A stretch of DNA of 64,000 bases. It comes from Kitasatospora fiedleri. Its GTDB lineage: Bacteria > Actinomycetota > Actinomycetes > Streptomycetales > Streptomycetaceae. The DNA is taken from positions 7,097,001 through 7,161,000 of the forward strand of contig NZ_OX419519.1 of assembly GCF_948472415.1 (NCBI RefSeq), read 5' to 3'. The notes under the pieces were generated by a model, which did not search any database, was not told where the DNA came from, and saw only the letters and a list, made by a program, of their open reading frames with translations. Of the stretch, positions 23,551-31,828 are shown piece after piece (within the stretch, counting starts at the first letter, position 1; each line of letters begins with the position of its first letter). A program made the translations under genes and the position numbers.

Positions 23551-23868
23551 ATGCGAGCCACCAAACGGTCGGCCGGCGCCCCCACCGGCGGCGCCGCCCC
23601 CAGGGCCGGGATCAGCGTCGCCTACGTCGGCCTGTGCGGCGCGGCCGACCTGCTGCTCTCCGGCGCCCTGGCCCGGCTGCTGGCCGGCACCGCCACCGGG
23701 GTCCTCCCGCTGCTGCTCTTCCTGGCCTTCTTCCTCCCGCTCGGCGCCCTCGCCCTGCTGGGCACCGAACCGGCCGACCGCGCCGTCACCCGCCTGCTCA
23801 CCCGCCCCGCCCGCCCCGCCCCGGACCGGCCGCCGACCGGGCAGCCCGCCGGGCAGCCCGGCGACTAG
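23551..23868 (+). CDS. Small membrane protein (105 aa)
   Basis: ATG 23551 follows CGGAGA. After a basic N-terminus (RATKRSAGAPTGG) two hydrophobic segments are seen (ISVAYVGLCGAADLLLSGALA and VLPLLLFLAFFLPLGALALLG), then a Pro-rich basic tail. No family recognised. The upstream 23393-23550 stretch shows nothing else. Its last 4 bases overlap the convergent MFS gene. Confidence 0.6.
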   Translation: MRATKRSAGAPTGGAAPRAGISVAYVGLCGAADLLLSGALARLLAGTATGVLPLLLFLAFFLPLGALALLGTEPADRAVTRLLTRPARPAPDRPPTGQPAGQPGD

Positions 23869-25367
23869 ACCGCCCGCCGTCCCTCGCCGTCCGGGTGGAT
23901 CGGGGGCGTGGTCGGGGCGCAGTACCAGTCGCAGTCGGGCTCGGCGACCGGGTGCGGCGGGGCCAGCGCGTCGGAGCGGACGGTGGCGAAGGCCAGCACG
24001 GCGCCGGCGGTCAGCAGGCCGGCGCAGATCAGCATGGCGGTGCGGAAGGCGTCGTCCACCTCGGCCGGGACGCGATAGGCGTCGCCGCTCAGGCCCGCCA
24101 GCGGGGGGATCGCGGCGACCGCGAACAGGCCCGCCGCGCGGGCGGCGGCGTTGTTGACGCCGGAGGCGATGCCGGCCCGGCGCACGTCCACGGCCGCCAG
24201 GACGGTCGCGGTCAGCGGCGCGACCAGCAGCGTCATCCCGGCGCCCTGCACGGTGACCGCGGGCAGCACGTCCAGCCAGTAGCTCGCGCCGGGCCCGATC
24301 CGCAGCATCAGCAGCACCCCCGCGGCCACCACCAGCGGCCCCACCGTCAGCGGCAGCCGCGGCCCCACCGCCCGGCCCAGCCGTCCCGCCCGGCCGGAGA
24401 ACAGCAGCATCAGTACGGTGATCGGCACCAGCGCCACCCCCGACAGCAGCGGCGTGAACCCGGCGACGATCTGCAACTGCACCGTCAGCAGCAGGAACAC
24501 CCCGCTGAACGCCCCGTACACGCACAGGGTGACCAGGTTGACCGAGGTGAACAGCCGCGAGCGGAACAGCGACAGCGGCAGCATCGGGTTCGGCGAGCGG
24601 TGCTCGACCAGCACGAACGCCGCCGCCAGCGCCAGCCCCGCCAGCCCCGAGGCCAGCGCGGCCGGGGTCGGCCCCGCGCCGGCCTCGGTCAGCGCGTACG
24701 TGATCCCGGCCAGCGCGAGCGCCGCGAGCAGCGCGCCCGGCACGTCGAAGCGCCCGCTCGCGTCCGGGTCCCGGCTCTCCGGGACGTGCCGGGCCGTCAC
24801 CGCGACCACCACCGCCGCCAGCGGCAGGTTCAGCAGGAAGATCCACCGCCAGCCCGGGCCGTCCACCAGCCAGCCGCCCAGGAACGGCCCGACCGCCGCC
24901 GCGACCCCGCCCAGGCCGGACCAGGCCCCCACCGCGCCCGCCCGGTCCTCCTCGGCGAACACCGCCTGCAGCATCGCCAGCGAACCGGGCGTCAGCAGCG
25001 CCCCGCCCACACCCTGCAACGCCCGTGCCAGCACCAGCAGTTCGACGTTCGGCGCGGCCGCGCACCCGGCCGAGGCGAGCGCGAACCAGCACACCCCCAG
25101 CAGGAACACCCGCCGCCGCCCGTACCGGTCGCCCAGCGAGCCGCCGAGCAGGATCAGCGCCGCCAGCGTCAGCATGTACGCGTTGACCGTCCACTGGAGC
25201 GCGGACAGGCCCGCCCCCAGCTCCTCGCCGATCCGCGGCAGCGCGACGTTCACCACCGTGCCGTCCAGCATCGCCATGCCGGAGCCCAGCGCCGTCGCCG
25301 CCACCACCCACCGGCCGCGGCCCGTGCCGAGGCGGATTCCGTTGTCGCTCAGGGTGTCGTCGCTCAC
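23865..25367 (-). CDS. MFS drug exporter, DHA2 (14-TM) family
   Basis: A 500-residue protein with about 14 hydrophobic segments. Motifs: MAMLDGTVVNVALPRIGEEL (motif D1), GGSLGDRYGRRRVFL (motif A), RALQGVGGALLTPGSLAML (motif C region) and GAWSGLGGVAAAVGPFLGGWL. Members export drugs and natural products by proton antiport. The C-terminal tail is hydrophilic (PDCDWYCAPTT). It lies in the same orientation just downstream of an AurF-like oxygenase, 81 bases away, so the two may form an operon. Confidence 0.9.
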   Translation of the reverse strand: MSDDTLSDNGIRLGTGRGRWVVAATALGSGMAMLDGTVVNVALPRIGEELGAGLSALQWTVNAYMLTLAALILLGGSLGDRYGRRRVFLLGVCWFALASAGCAAAPNVELLVLARALQGVGGALLTPGSLAMLQAVFAEEDRAGAVGAWSGLGGVAAAVGPFLGGWLVDGPGWRWIFLLNLPLAAVVVAVTARHVPESRDPDASGRFDVPGALLAALALAGITYALTEAGAGPTPAALASGLAGLALAAAFVLVEHRSPNPMLPLSLFRSRLFTSVNLVTLCVYGAFSGVFLLLTVQLQIVAGFTPLLSGVALVPITVLMLLFSGRAGRLGRAVGPRLPLTVGPLVVAAGVLLMLRIGPGASYWLDVLPAVTVQGAGMTLLVAPLTATVLAAVDVRRAGIASGVNNAAARAAGLFAVAAIPPLAGLSGDAYRVPAEVDDAFRTAMLICAGLLTAGAVLAFATVRSDALAPPHPVAEPDCDWYCAPTTPPIHPDGEGRRAV

Positions 25368-25448
25368 GGTCCGAGTCTCCGGCAGGAGGGGCGGCGGCCG
25401 GGGGAGCGGCGCGCAGGCGGTCGGGGACGGCGGGGCGCGGAGAGGGGA

Positions 25449-26375
25449 TCAGGGCAGCAGTGCGCCGCGCTGCCAGGGACGGGCGGTGGCCGGGGTGACG
25501 ATGCCCAGGTCGGTGAAGAACTCCATCGCCTTGCGCGCCCAGTCGATCCGGGCCTGCCGCCAGTGTGGGTTGGCCGCGGCGGCCCGGCGGGCTTCGACCG
25601 GGTCGAGCCCGGCCAGCGCGTACACCCGAGGGTGGACCAGCTCGGCCACCGCCTGCCGGGCCAGCAGCGCCAGCGCCCGCCGGAACACCGCCCGCCGGGC
25701 CGGGGTCATCGCCGCCCAGCGGCGCTCCAGCTCCGGCTTGGCGTAGCCGATGTGCCGGGCCTCCTCCACCACGTGGATTCGGGCCACCGACCGGGCCAGC
25801 GGCTGCAGCGACTCGTCGCGGATCATCTCGCGCTGCATCGCGTCCGTGAACTCCTCGACGAAGATCGCCCCGGCGAAGGTCATGGTGGTGTCGTTGAGCA
25901 GGAAGTGCAGCTTCCCCAGCCGGTCCGCGCGCCGGGTCGGCCGGGCCGACGGGTAGCCGGTCGCGGTGATGTAGCGGGCGAACATGGTCGAGTGCCGGCA
26001 CTCGTCGGCGACCTCGGTCAGCGCGTACTGGGCGTGCCGGGTGGTCAGGTCGCCCGCGTAGACGTGCCGGATCAGGCCCTCCATCAGCACCAGTTCGAAC
26101 CAGATCCCGGCGGCCGTGGTGGACGCGAACTGGTGCACGCTCAGCTGCGCCCGCCGCCGCTCGTCCAGCCGTTCCCACAGCGGGGTGCCGTGGAGCGCGA
26201 CGCGGTGCGCGGGCAGGGCGTAGTGGTCCGGGTCGACGGGGGCGCTCCAGTCGATCTCGGTGAGCGGGTCGTAGGAGTGCTTGGCGGAGGCGCGCAGCAG
26301 GCGGGCGGCGTTGAGTTCGCGGTCGGCGTTGCGCTGCCGGGCGGGGGTCTGGGGCGGGGCGGTGGTCTCGGACAC
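25449..26375 (-). CDS. AurF-like diiron oxygenase
   Basis: A 308-residue protein of the p-aminobenzoate N-oxygenase family. The di-iron ligand pattern is visible in WFELVLMEGLIRH, LTEVADECRHSTMF, FVEEFTDAM and ARIHVVEEARHIGYAK. AurF oxidises an aryl amine to a nitro group; many homologues act on unknown metabolites. ATG 26375 follows GGAGCC-type spacing. TTGACA on the minus strand (26444-26439) and the palindrome GACAG-A-CTGTC lie just upstream, indicating a regulated promoter. The exporter downstream suggests a product that must leave the cell. Confidence 0.88.
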   Translation of the reverse strand: MSETTAPPQTPARQRNADRELNAARLLRASAKHSYDPLTEIDWSAPVDPDHYALPAHRVALHGTPLWERLDERRRAQLSVHQFASTTAAGIWFELVLMEGLIRHVYAGDLTTRHAQYALTEVADECRHSTMFARYITATGYPSARPTRRADRLGKLHFLLNDTTMTFAGAIFVEEFTDAMQREMIRDESLQPLARSVARIHVVEEARHIGYAKPELERRWAAMTPARRAVFRRALALLARQAVAELVHPRVYALAGLDPVEARRAAAANPHWRQARIDWARKAMEFFTDLGIVTPATARPWQRGALLP

Positions 26376-26430
26376 GGGCGGGCTCCGGAGGGTCGGGGCG
26401 GTGGGGGCTCCAGGAGGAGTAAACCAATGA

Positions 26431-26444
26431 GACAGACTGTCAAC
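26431..26444 (-). promoter_or_regulatory. Palindrome overlapping -35 of the diiron oxygenase gene
   Basis: GACAGACTGTC (26431-26441) is a perfect 5-1-5 palindrome, and TTGACA on the minus strand occupies 26444-26439, overlapping it. A repressor of TetR/GntR type binding here would block the oxygenase/exporter unit. No such regulator gene is adjacent. Confidence 0.55.
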
Positions 26445-26551
26445 AAGGGGTCGGGGCAGATCAGCGACGGCCCGCCCGCCCGTCTCCGGCCCGTCTCCCG
26501 CCCGTCTTCCGCCCGGGTGCGGCCCCGCCCGGCCCCGCGCAGACTGGCCGC

Positions 26552-27556
26552 ATGGACCCGGTCACCGCCCTGGAACGCATCGCCTTCCTGCTGGAGCGCG
26601 AACTCCCCTCCCCGCACCGGGCCGCGGCGTTCCGCTCCGCCGTCGGGGCCGCCGCCGCGCTGCCCCCCGAACCGATCTCCGCCGCCGACGCCGAACGCCT
26701 CCCGGGCGTCGACCCCGTCGCCGCCCGGGTGATCGCCGACGCCACGGCCGGCCGCACCCCCCGGTACCTGCTGGAGACCGAGGCCCGCGCCGCCGCCGGA
26801 CCCGCCCCGTCGCCCGCCGCGCTCCGGCTGCGCGAGAAGCTCCAGGGCGACTGCCACCTGCACTCCGACTGGTCCGACGGCACCGTCCCGATCGACCTGA
26901 TGGCCCGCACCGCCCGCGCCCTCGGCCACCACTGGGCCGTCCTCACCGACCACTCGCCCCACCTGACCGTCGCCCACGGCCTCAGCGCGGAGCGCCTGCG
27001 CGAACAGCTCGACCTAATCGAGGACCTCAACGGCCGGCTCGCCCCGTTCCGGCTGCTCACCGGCATCGAGTGCGACATCCTCGCCGACGGCTCGCTCGAC
27101 CAGGACGAGGAACTGCTCGGCCGGCTCGACGTGGTGGTCGCCTCCGTCCACTCCGAACCGCGGATGGAACGCGACGCGATGACGCACCGGATGCTCGCCG
27201 CCGTCCGCAACCCGCTGGTCGACGTCCTGGGCCACTGCACCGGGCGGCGGCTCGGCGAACAGCCCCGCCCGCCGTCCGAGTTCGACGCCGAGGCCGTCTT
27301 CACCGCCTGCCGCGAACACGACACCGCCGTCGAGATCAACTGCCGCCCCGACCGCCAGGACCCGCCCGACGACCTGCTCACCCTGGCCGCCGACCTCGGC
27401 TGCCTGTTCGCCATCGACACCGACGCCCACGCGCCCGGCCAGCTCGACCACCAGATCGACGGCTGCGAGCGGGCGGTGGCGATGGGGTTGGACGCGGAGC
27501 GGGTGATCACGGCTTGGTCGGTGGATCACTTGCTGGCGTGGGCGGGGGCGCGGTAG
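26552..27556 (+). CDS. PHP-domain phosphoesterase (PolX C-terminal-like)
   Basis: A 334-residue protein. The N-terminal ~90 residues form a helix-hairpin-helix type region (ALERIAFLLERE, AERLPGVDPVAARVIADAT). The PHP domain shows GDCHLHSDWSDGTVPI, HHWAVLTDHSP, LTGIECDIL, VVASVHSE, VDVLGHCTGRR and FAIDTDAHAP, giving the expected His/Asp/Glu metal ligands. Such proteins are stand-alone DNA-polymerase-X-type phosphoesterases; substrate unknown. The last ~36 codons are duplicated just downstream (27603-27710). Confidence 0.9.
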   Translation: MDPVTALERIAFLLERELPSPHRAAAFRSAVGAAAALPPEPISAADAERLPGVDPVAARVIADATAGRTPRYLLETEARAAAGPAPSPAALRLREKLQGDCHLHSDWSDGTVPIDLMARTARALGHHWAVLTDHSPHLTVAHGLSAERLREQLDLIEDLNGRLAPFRLLTGIECDILADGSLDQDEELLGRLDVVVASVHSEPRMERDAMTHRMLAAVRNPLVDVLGHCTGRRLGEQPRPPSEFDAEAVFTACREHDTAVEINCRPDRQDPPDDLLTLAADLGCLFAIDTDAHAPGQLDHQIDGCERAVAMGLDAERVITAWSVDHLLAWAGAR

Positions 27557-27710
27557 GGAGGCACGTCTGCGGCGGGCTGGGGGTGGGGGAGGAGGGGGTG
27601 AGCCAGCTCGACCACCAGATCGTCGGTTGCGAGCGGGCGGTGGTGTTGGGGTTGGATGCGGAGCGGGTGATCACGGCCTGGTCGGTGGATCACCTGCTGG
27701 CGTGGGCGTG
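27439..27710 (+). repeat. Tandem duplicate of the PHP gene 3' end
   Basis: The final ~105 bases of the PHP gene (27439-27546, CCAGCTCGACCACCAGATCG onward) recur at 27603-27710, 164 bp downstream, with only about ten differences. Copy 2 still reads QLDHQIVGCERAVVLGLDAE and ends in a GCGTGG microsatellite (about 27699-27722), but it has no complete gene around it. It looks like a decaying duplication. Confidence 0.85.
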
Positions 27711-27794
27711 GGCGTGGGCGTGGGGGCCTGCGGCGGGGTGGCTCCGGGGCTGGGGGTGCTGAGGGGTGTCAGTGCGGGTCGGTACGCTGCGCGG

Positions 27795-28469
27795 ATGACT
27801 GACGTGCACGAAGTGGTGAGGATCAGGCCGTCGGCGTTCCACGCGGCGGGTGGGACCGAGGACTGGCGGGTGCTGGGGGAGGGGGCGTGCGCGTTCTTCC
27901 GGACGGGGTCGTTCGGGGCGGGGGCGCGGCTGGTCGGGGCGATCGGGGAGGCGCTGGCGGGGGTCGGCGAGGCGGACGTGGACCTGCGGCCGGAGGGCGT
28001 GACGGCCCGGCTGATCGAGGCGGGCGCGGAGTACTACGGCCTGACCGAGCGGCACGTCGAGCTGGCCCGGCTGGTGTCCGGGGTCGCGCGGGAGCTTGGC
28101 GCGGTCGCCGAACCGGACGGGGTGCAGACCGTGCAGGTCACGGTCGACGCGCTGGACGTGCCCGCCGTGGTCGCGTTCTGGCGGGCGCTGCTCGGCTATC
28201 GGGACCGCTCCGGCAGCCCGGAGGACCTGCTCGACCCGGCCCGTCGCGGTGCGCCGTTCTACTTCCAGCAGATGGACGGGCCCCGCCCGCAGCGCAACCG
28301 GGTGCACGTGGACGTCTGGGTGCCGCACGACCGCGCCGAGGAGCGGATCGCCGCGGCGATCGCGGCCGGCGGCCGGCTGGTGACCGACGAGCACGCGCCC
28401 GGCCACTGGGTGCTGGCCGACCCGGAGGGCAACGAGGCGTGCGTCGGCGCGGCCGGAGCCGCGGGCTGA
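27795..28469 (+). CDS. PCD-like/VOC (glyoxalase-fold) two-domain protein
   Basis: A 224-residue protein. The N-terminal ~105 residues resemble pterin-4a-carbinolamine dehydratase (ACAFFRTGSFGAGARLVGAI, VDLRPEGVTARLIE, YGLTERHVELARLVSGVARE). The C-terminal part is a VOC domain (VQVTVDALDVPAVVAFWRALLGY, NRVHVDVWVPHDRAEERIAA, GHWVLADPEGNEACV). This fusion is common in Streptomyces and the substrate is unknown. TACGCT (27783-27788) is 6 bases before ATG, so a leaderless mRNA is likely. Confidence 0.82.
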   Translation: MTDVHEVVRIRPSAFHAAGGTEDWRVLGEGACAFFRTGSFGAGARLVGAIGEALAGVGEADVDLRPEGVTARLIEAGAEYYGLTERHVELARLVSGVARELGAVAEPDGVQTVQVTVDALDVPAVVAFWRALLGYRDRSGSPEDLLDPARRGAPFYFQQMDGPRPQRNRVHVDVWVPHDRAEERIAAAIAAGGRLVTDEHAPGHWVLADPEGNEACVGAAGAAG

Positions 28470-28533
28470 CCCGAGCCGACCCGGACCCGAGCGGACCGAG
28501 CGGACCGGTCGGGCCGGACAAGCCGGACGGGGC

Positions 28534-29346
28534 TCAGGCGGTCTCGATCAGCCGTTCGCGCAGGCCGTCCAGGGTGTCGTCCTTGAGCCCGAGCCCGGCC
28601 CGGGCGTAGCTCTCGGCGTCGCCCCAGTGCTCGGTGAGGGTGTCGAGCGCGGCGGCCAGGTATTCGGCGCGGACGGAGAACACCGCGTCCGCGACCTCCG
28701 GGTCGCCGCCCGCCGCGAGGAAGCGCTCCACCAGCGGGGCGTAGTGCGCGCGCACCGCCGGGTCGACGGACAGGTACTCGGTGCGGACGGTCTGCTCGTC
28801 CGCGCCGAGCAGCAGCAGGACGAGGGTGGCGCCCCAGCCGGTGCGGTCCTTGCCCGCGGTGCAGTGGAAGAGCACCGGGCCGCCGCCCCGGTGGGCGAGC
28901 GCGGTGATCAGCTGCTTGTACGCCTGCCGGGCGGAGGCCGAGGTGACGAACGCCCGGTAGTCCGCGCGCAGCGCGCTCGCGGCCCGGCCGCCGCCGAGCG
29001 CCCGGTTCGCACCGGCCGGATCGACGAGCGCCGCCGCGAGCGTGGCCGCGAGCGCCGACACCGCGCCGCCGCCCGCCTGGTCGGCGAGCACGTCCGCGAC
29101 CAGCAGGTGCGCCCCGCCGGGCACCCGGTCGGGGAAGGCGGCGCGTTCGGCGGCGGTGCGCAGGTCGATGACGGTGCGCACGCCCAGCGCGTCGACCATC
29201 GGGTCGCCCGCCGGATCGAGCCGGTCCAACTGGCCGGAGCGCAGCGCCAGCCCGGGGCGGACCCGGGCGCCGCCGGGCAGGGTGATGCCGCCGAGGTCGC
29301 GCAGGTTGGCGACGGTGGCGGAGTCCACGAGGTGCGAGTGCTGCAT
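28534..29346 (-). CDS. Tyrosine-protein phosphatase (Y_phosphatase3 family)
   Basis: A 270-residue protein. ATVANLRDLGGITLPGGARVRPGLALRSGQL is the typical N-terminus, and the P-loop is VLFHCTAGKDRTGWG (C-x5-R). VIDLRTAAER supplies the usual Asp/Arg segment. It should dephosphorylate phosphotyrosine, or phosphoinositides as in the MptpB group. I start at ATG 29346, where GGGAGG is 5 bases upstream, rather than at the far-upstream open frame. Monocistronic. Confidence 0.92.
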   Translation of the reverse strand: MQHSHLVDSATVANLRDLGGITLPGGARVRPGLALRSGQLDRLDPAGDPMVDALGVRTVIDLRTAAERAAFPDRVPGGAHLLVADVLADQAGGGAVSALAATLAAALVDPAGANRALGGGRAASALRADYRAFVTSASARQAYKQLITALAHRGGGPVLFHCTAGKDRTGWGATLVLLLLGADEQTVRTEYLSVDPAVRAHYAPLVERFLAAGGDPEVADAVFSVRAEYLAAALDTLTEHWGDAESYARAGLGLKDDTLDGLRERLIETA

Positions 29347-29599
29347 GACGGCCTCCCTGTCGACGGATCCCGGGAAACGGGCGGACCTTGCCAGCACGCT
29401 AGGCGCCCCCCGGGCGGGTCGCCCCCGGAGTACCCCCGGCCGGGCGGCCCACTGCGGCGCCCGGGGGAGCGCACGCCCGGGCGCCGCGCCGCGTCGCGCG
29501 CGCCCCTTGATTGACGTCGCGTCAGCGGGCAGGGTGGGCAGCGCCCGGTCCCGTCGGGGCGGGGCGGTGCCAGGTGCGAAGAAGGGACGGAATCCCCGG

Positions 29600-30166
29600 A
29601 TGGCAGCGAAGATCCTGATCATCACCGGTGACGCGGCGGAGTCGCTGGAGGTGTTCTACCCGTACCAGCGGCTGCTGGAGGAGGGCTACCAGGTCGACAT
29701 CGCCGCGCCGACCAAGAAGACCCTGCAGTTCGTGGTGCACGACTTCGTGCCGGGCTACGACACGTACACCGAGAAGGCCGGCTACACCTGGCCCGCCGAC
29801 CTGGCCTTCGCGGACGTCGACCCCGCGCAGTACGTGGCGCTGGTGCTGCCCGGCGGCCGGGCGCCCGAGTACCTGCGCAACGACCCGGAGGTGCAGCGGA
29901 TCGTCGCCGCGTTCTTCGAGGAGGACAAGCCGCTGGCGCAGGTCTGCCACGGCCCGCTGATCCCGCTGCGGACCGGCGCGCTGGCCGGGCGCCGCACCGC
30001 CGCGTACCCGGCGCTGGAGCCGGACGTGGCCGCGGGCGGCGCGGACTTCGTGGACGGCGACGCGGTGGTGGACGGCAACGTGGTCTCCGCCCGGGCCTGG
30101 CCGGACCACCCGACCTGGATGCGGGCGTTCGTCAAGCTGCTGCGCGAGAAGGCCCCGGTCGAGTAA
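29600..30166 (+). CDS. DJ-1/PfpI family protein
   Basis: A 188-residue class-I glutamine-amidotransferase-like protein. ILIITGDAAESLEVFYPYQRLLEEGYQVDIAAP is the N-terminal fold. The nucleophile elbow is Cys in LAQVCHGPLIPL, with GGRAPEYLR as the oxyanion/acid segment. Members act as proteases, deglycases or chaperones. ATG 29600 was chosen because the open frame upstream belongs to the antisense phosphatase region. A 13-bp GC hairpin follows at 30187-30214. Confidence 0.9.
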   Translation: MAAKILIITGDAAESLEVFYPYQRLLEEGYQVDIAAPTKKTLQFVVHDFVPGYDTYTEKAGYTWPADLAFADVDPAQYVALVLPGGRAPEYLRNDPEVQRIVAAFFEEDKPLAQVCHGPLIPLRTGALAGRRTAAYPALEPDVAAGGADFVDGDAVVDGNVVSARAWPDHPTWMRAFVKLLREKAPVE

Positions 30167-30186
30167 CCGGCCGCCCGGGGTGTCGG

Positions 30187-30214
30187 CTTGCCCGCCCGGG
30201 GCCGGGCGGGCGAG
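30187..30214 (+). terminator. Terminator after the DJ-1/PfpI gene
   Basis: CTTGCCCGCCCGG (30187-30199) pairs with CCGGGCGGGCGAG (30202-30214), 13 bp with one mismatch and a 2-base loop. It sits 21 bases after the DJ-1 stop and just before the next gene start. Confidence 0.7.
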
Positions 30215-30224
30215 CGTGTACCCC

Positions 30225-30827
30225 ATGGCAGCCCACCTCGAAGGACCGGACCTGCTCGCGCTGCACGCCCGAGCGCTGGAGCACTTCGGCGCCCTGGTCC
30301 GCGCCGTCCCCGCCGACGGCTGGCGGGCGCCCACCCCGTGCACCGACTGGACGGTGCGGCAGTTGGTGAACCACCTGGCCTCCGAGCAGCTCTGGGCGCC
30401 CGAGCTGCTGGCGGGGGCCACCGTCGCCGAGGTCGGCGACCGCTTCGACGGCGACGTGCTCGGCGACGACCCGGTCGCCGCCTGGGCGGCCGCCGCCGAC
30501 GCGGCCCGGGCCGCGTTCGCCGCGCCGGGCGCGCTGGAGCGCACCGTGCACCTCTCGTACGGCGAGCGGCGGGCCGCCGGGTACGCCCGGGAGATGACGG
30601 TGGACGCGATCGTGCACGCCTGGGACCTCGCCCAGGGCATCGGGGCCGACGCCACCGTCGACCCGGCCGCCGCCGAGTTCGCGCTCGCCGAACTCGCCCG
30701 GCAGGCCGACTCGTTGACCGCCTCCGGGCTGTTCGCCGACCCGGTGCCCGTGCCGCCGGACGCGGACGCCGCGACCCGCCTGCTGGGCCTGGTCGGCCGC
30801 GACCCGGCACACCCGCTGGGCCGCTGA
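30225..30827 (+). CDS. DinB/mycothiol-dependent TIGR03086-type protein
   Basis: A 200-residue four-helix protein. ALVRAVPADGWRAPTPCTDWTVRQLVNHLASEQ and VDAIVHAWDLAQGIG carry the conserved His metal ligands of the DinB/maleylpyruvate-isomerase fold. Members are mycothiol S-transferases or unknown metal proteins, fitting a mycothiol-using actinomycete. ATG 30225 gives a standard N-terminus; a GTG at 30180 would lie within the preceding hairpin. Confidence 0.88.
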   Translation: MAAHLEGPDLLALHARALEHFGALVRAVPADGWRAPTPCTDWTVRQLVNHLASEQLWAPELLAGATVAEVGDRFDGDVLGDDPVAAWAAAADAARAAFAAPGALERTVHLSYGERRAAGYAREMTVDAIVHAWDLAQGIGADATVDPAAAEFALAELARQADSLTASGLFADPVPVPPDADAATRLLGLVGRDPAHPLGR

Positions 30828-30837
30828 GCCGGGGGCG

Positions 30838-31416
30838 TCAGCGGCGGGCGCGCACCCCGTCCAGCGCGATGGCGAGGACGTGGTCGCGCCGGCCCTCCTC
30901 CGGGAACGCCACCGAGGTGATGCCGGAGACCATCCGCAGCAGGTCCTCGATGCCAAGGTCGGTGCGGGCCTCGCCGGCCCGCTGGGCGCGCTCCAGCAGC
31001 GGGGTGCCCCCGGCGTACATGGACTGCAGGCAGGCCTGGAAGATGTCCGACTCCTCGCCCGCCAGCGCCTCGCGGATCGCCCGCTTGGTGGTCGCGTAGT
31101 CGACGAACCGGCGCAGCCAGGCGTTCAGCGCCTCCCACGGCGGCAGATCGGCGACCTGGCCGGCGACCCGGCCGAGGTCGTCGACCTCGGCGGCGTACAC
31201 CGCCTCGAACAGGTGCCGGCGGGTGGGGAAGTTGCGGTAGAGGGTGCCGATGCCGACGCCGGCCCGCCGGGCGATGTCCTCCAGCGAGGCTTCGGCGCCG
31301 TGCTCGGCGAAGGCTTCGCGGGCGGCGACCAGGAGGGCGTCGAAGTTGCGGGCGGCGTCCGCGCGGCGCGGGCGCTGGGCGGCGAGGAACTCGCTCACCA
31401 CGATCTGATCCGGCAC
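30838..31416 (-). CDS. TetR family repressor of the adjacent MFS gene
   Basis: A 192-residue protein. Helix-turn-helix SLEDIARRAGVGIGTLYRNFPTRRHLFEAVY at about 45-75, then an all-helical ligand domain. GTG 31416 has GAGG five bases upstream; the open frame extends farther but is a shadow. Divergent from an MFS exporter with two palindromes between them, the classic arrangement in which the exporter's substrate relieves repression. The C-terminal domain (LLRMVSGITSVA) resembles other SbtR-like regulators. Confidence 0.93.
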   Translation of the reverse strand: MPDQIVVSEFLAAQRPRRADAARNFDALLVAAREAFAEHGAEASLEDIARRAGVGIGTLYRNFPTRRHLFEAVYAAEVDDLGRVAGQVADLPPWEALNAWLRRFVDYATTKRAIREALAGEESDIFQACLQSMYAGGTPLLERAQRAGEARTDLGIEDLLRMVSGITSVAFPEEGRRDHVLAIALDGVRARR

Positions 31417-31531
31417 GGGGACCTCGTTCTCGACACATCCGGACGGGCGGGGGACGGGGGTGCGGGCGGCCGGATGACCGGGGGCTGTTCGGGAGTCGTT
31501 CGGGGGCGTTCGGGGAAATCGCGGAACCGGA

Positions 31532-31573
31532 TTGAACCGGAGGCGCGCCTCCGCTAATCTGGAGGCATGCCTC
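31532..31573 (+). promoter_or_regulatory. MFS promoter with two TetR-type operators
   Basis: -35 TTGAAC (31532-31537), 17-bp spacer and -10 TAATCT (31555-31560) point towards the MFS gene. Palindrome 1, GGAGGCGCGCCTCC (31539-31552), fills the spacer. Palindrome 2, GAGGCATGCCTC (31562-31573), covers the start site. Their centres are 22 bp apart, so two dimers would bind the same DNA face. The remaining gap to 31828 contains no gene; it is an unusually long leader of about 255 bases with nothing else I can name. Confidence 0.82.
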
Positions 31574-31828
31574 GACTTTAGCACCGGGGCCCGAACTTCG
31601 GCCCGCCGCGCACCGGCGGACCGGCCCTTTCGCCGTATCCGCCACCCGCCCGACGACGCGGGGTGCGCGGACGGCCACCGTCCGTACCGCCCGGTCCGAT
31701 CCACGCCCGGCCGCCACGGTCCGACGGCGCCCGCGCGCCGTTCGAACCGCGTCCGCCCGGCGCCCGCTGCCCCGCCGTGGCGCGCACCCCGCTTCCCGCG
31801 CGCCCGCCCCGAGTCCCGAGAGGGTTCG

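Noticed and set aside
23634..26732. 1032-codon plus-strand open frame
   Set aside because: It spans antisense to an intact DHA2 exporter and an AurF-like gene and has no recognisable motif; high GC leaves such frames open by chance.
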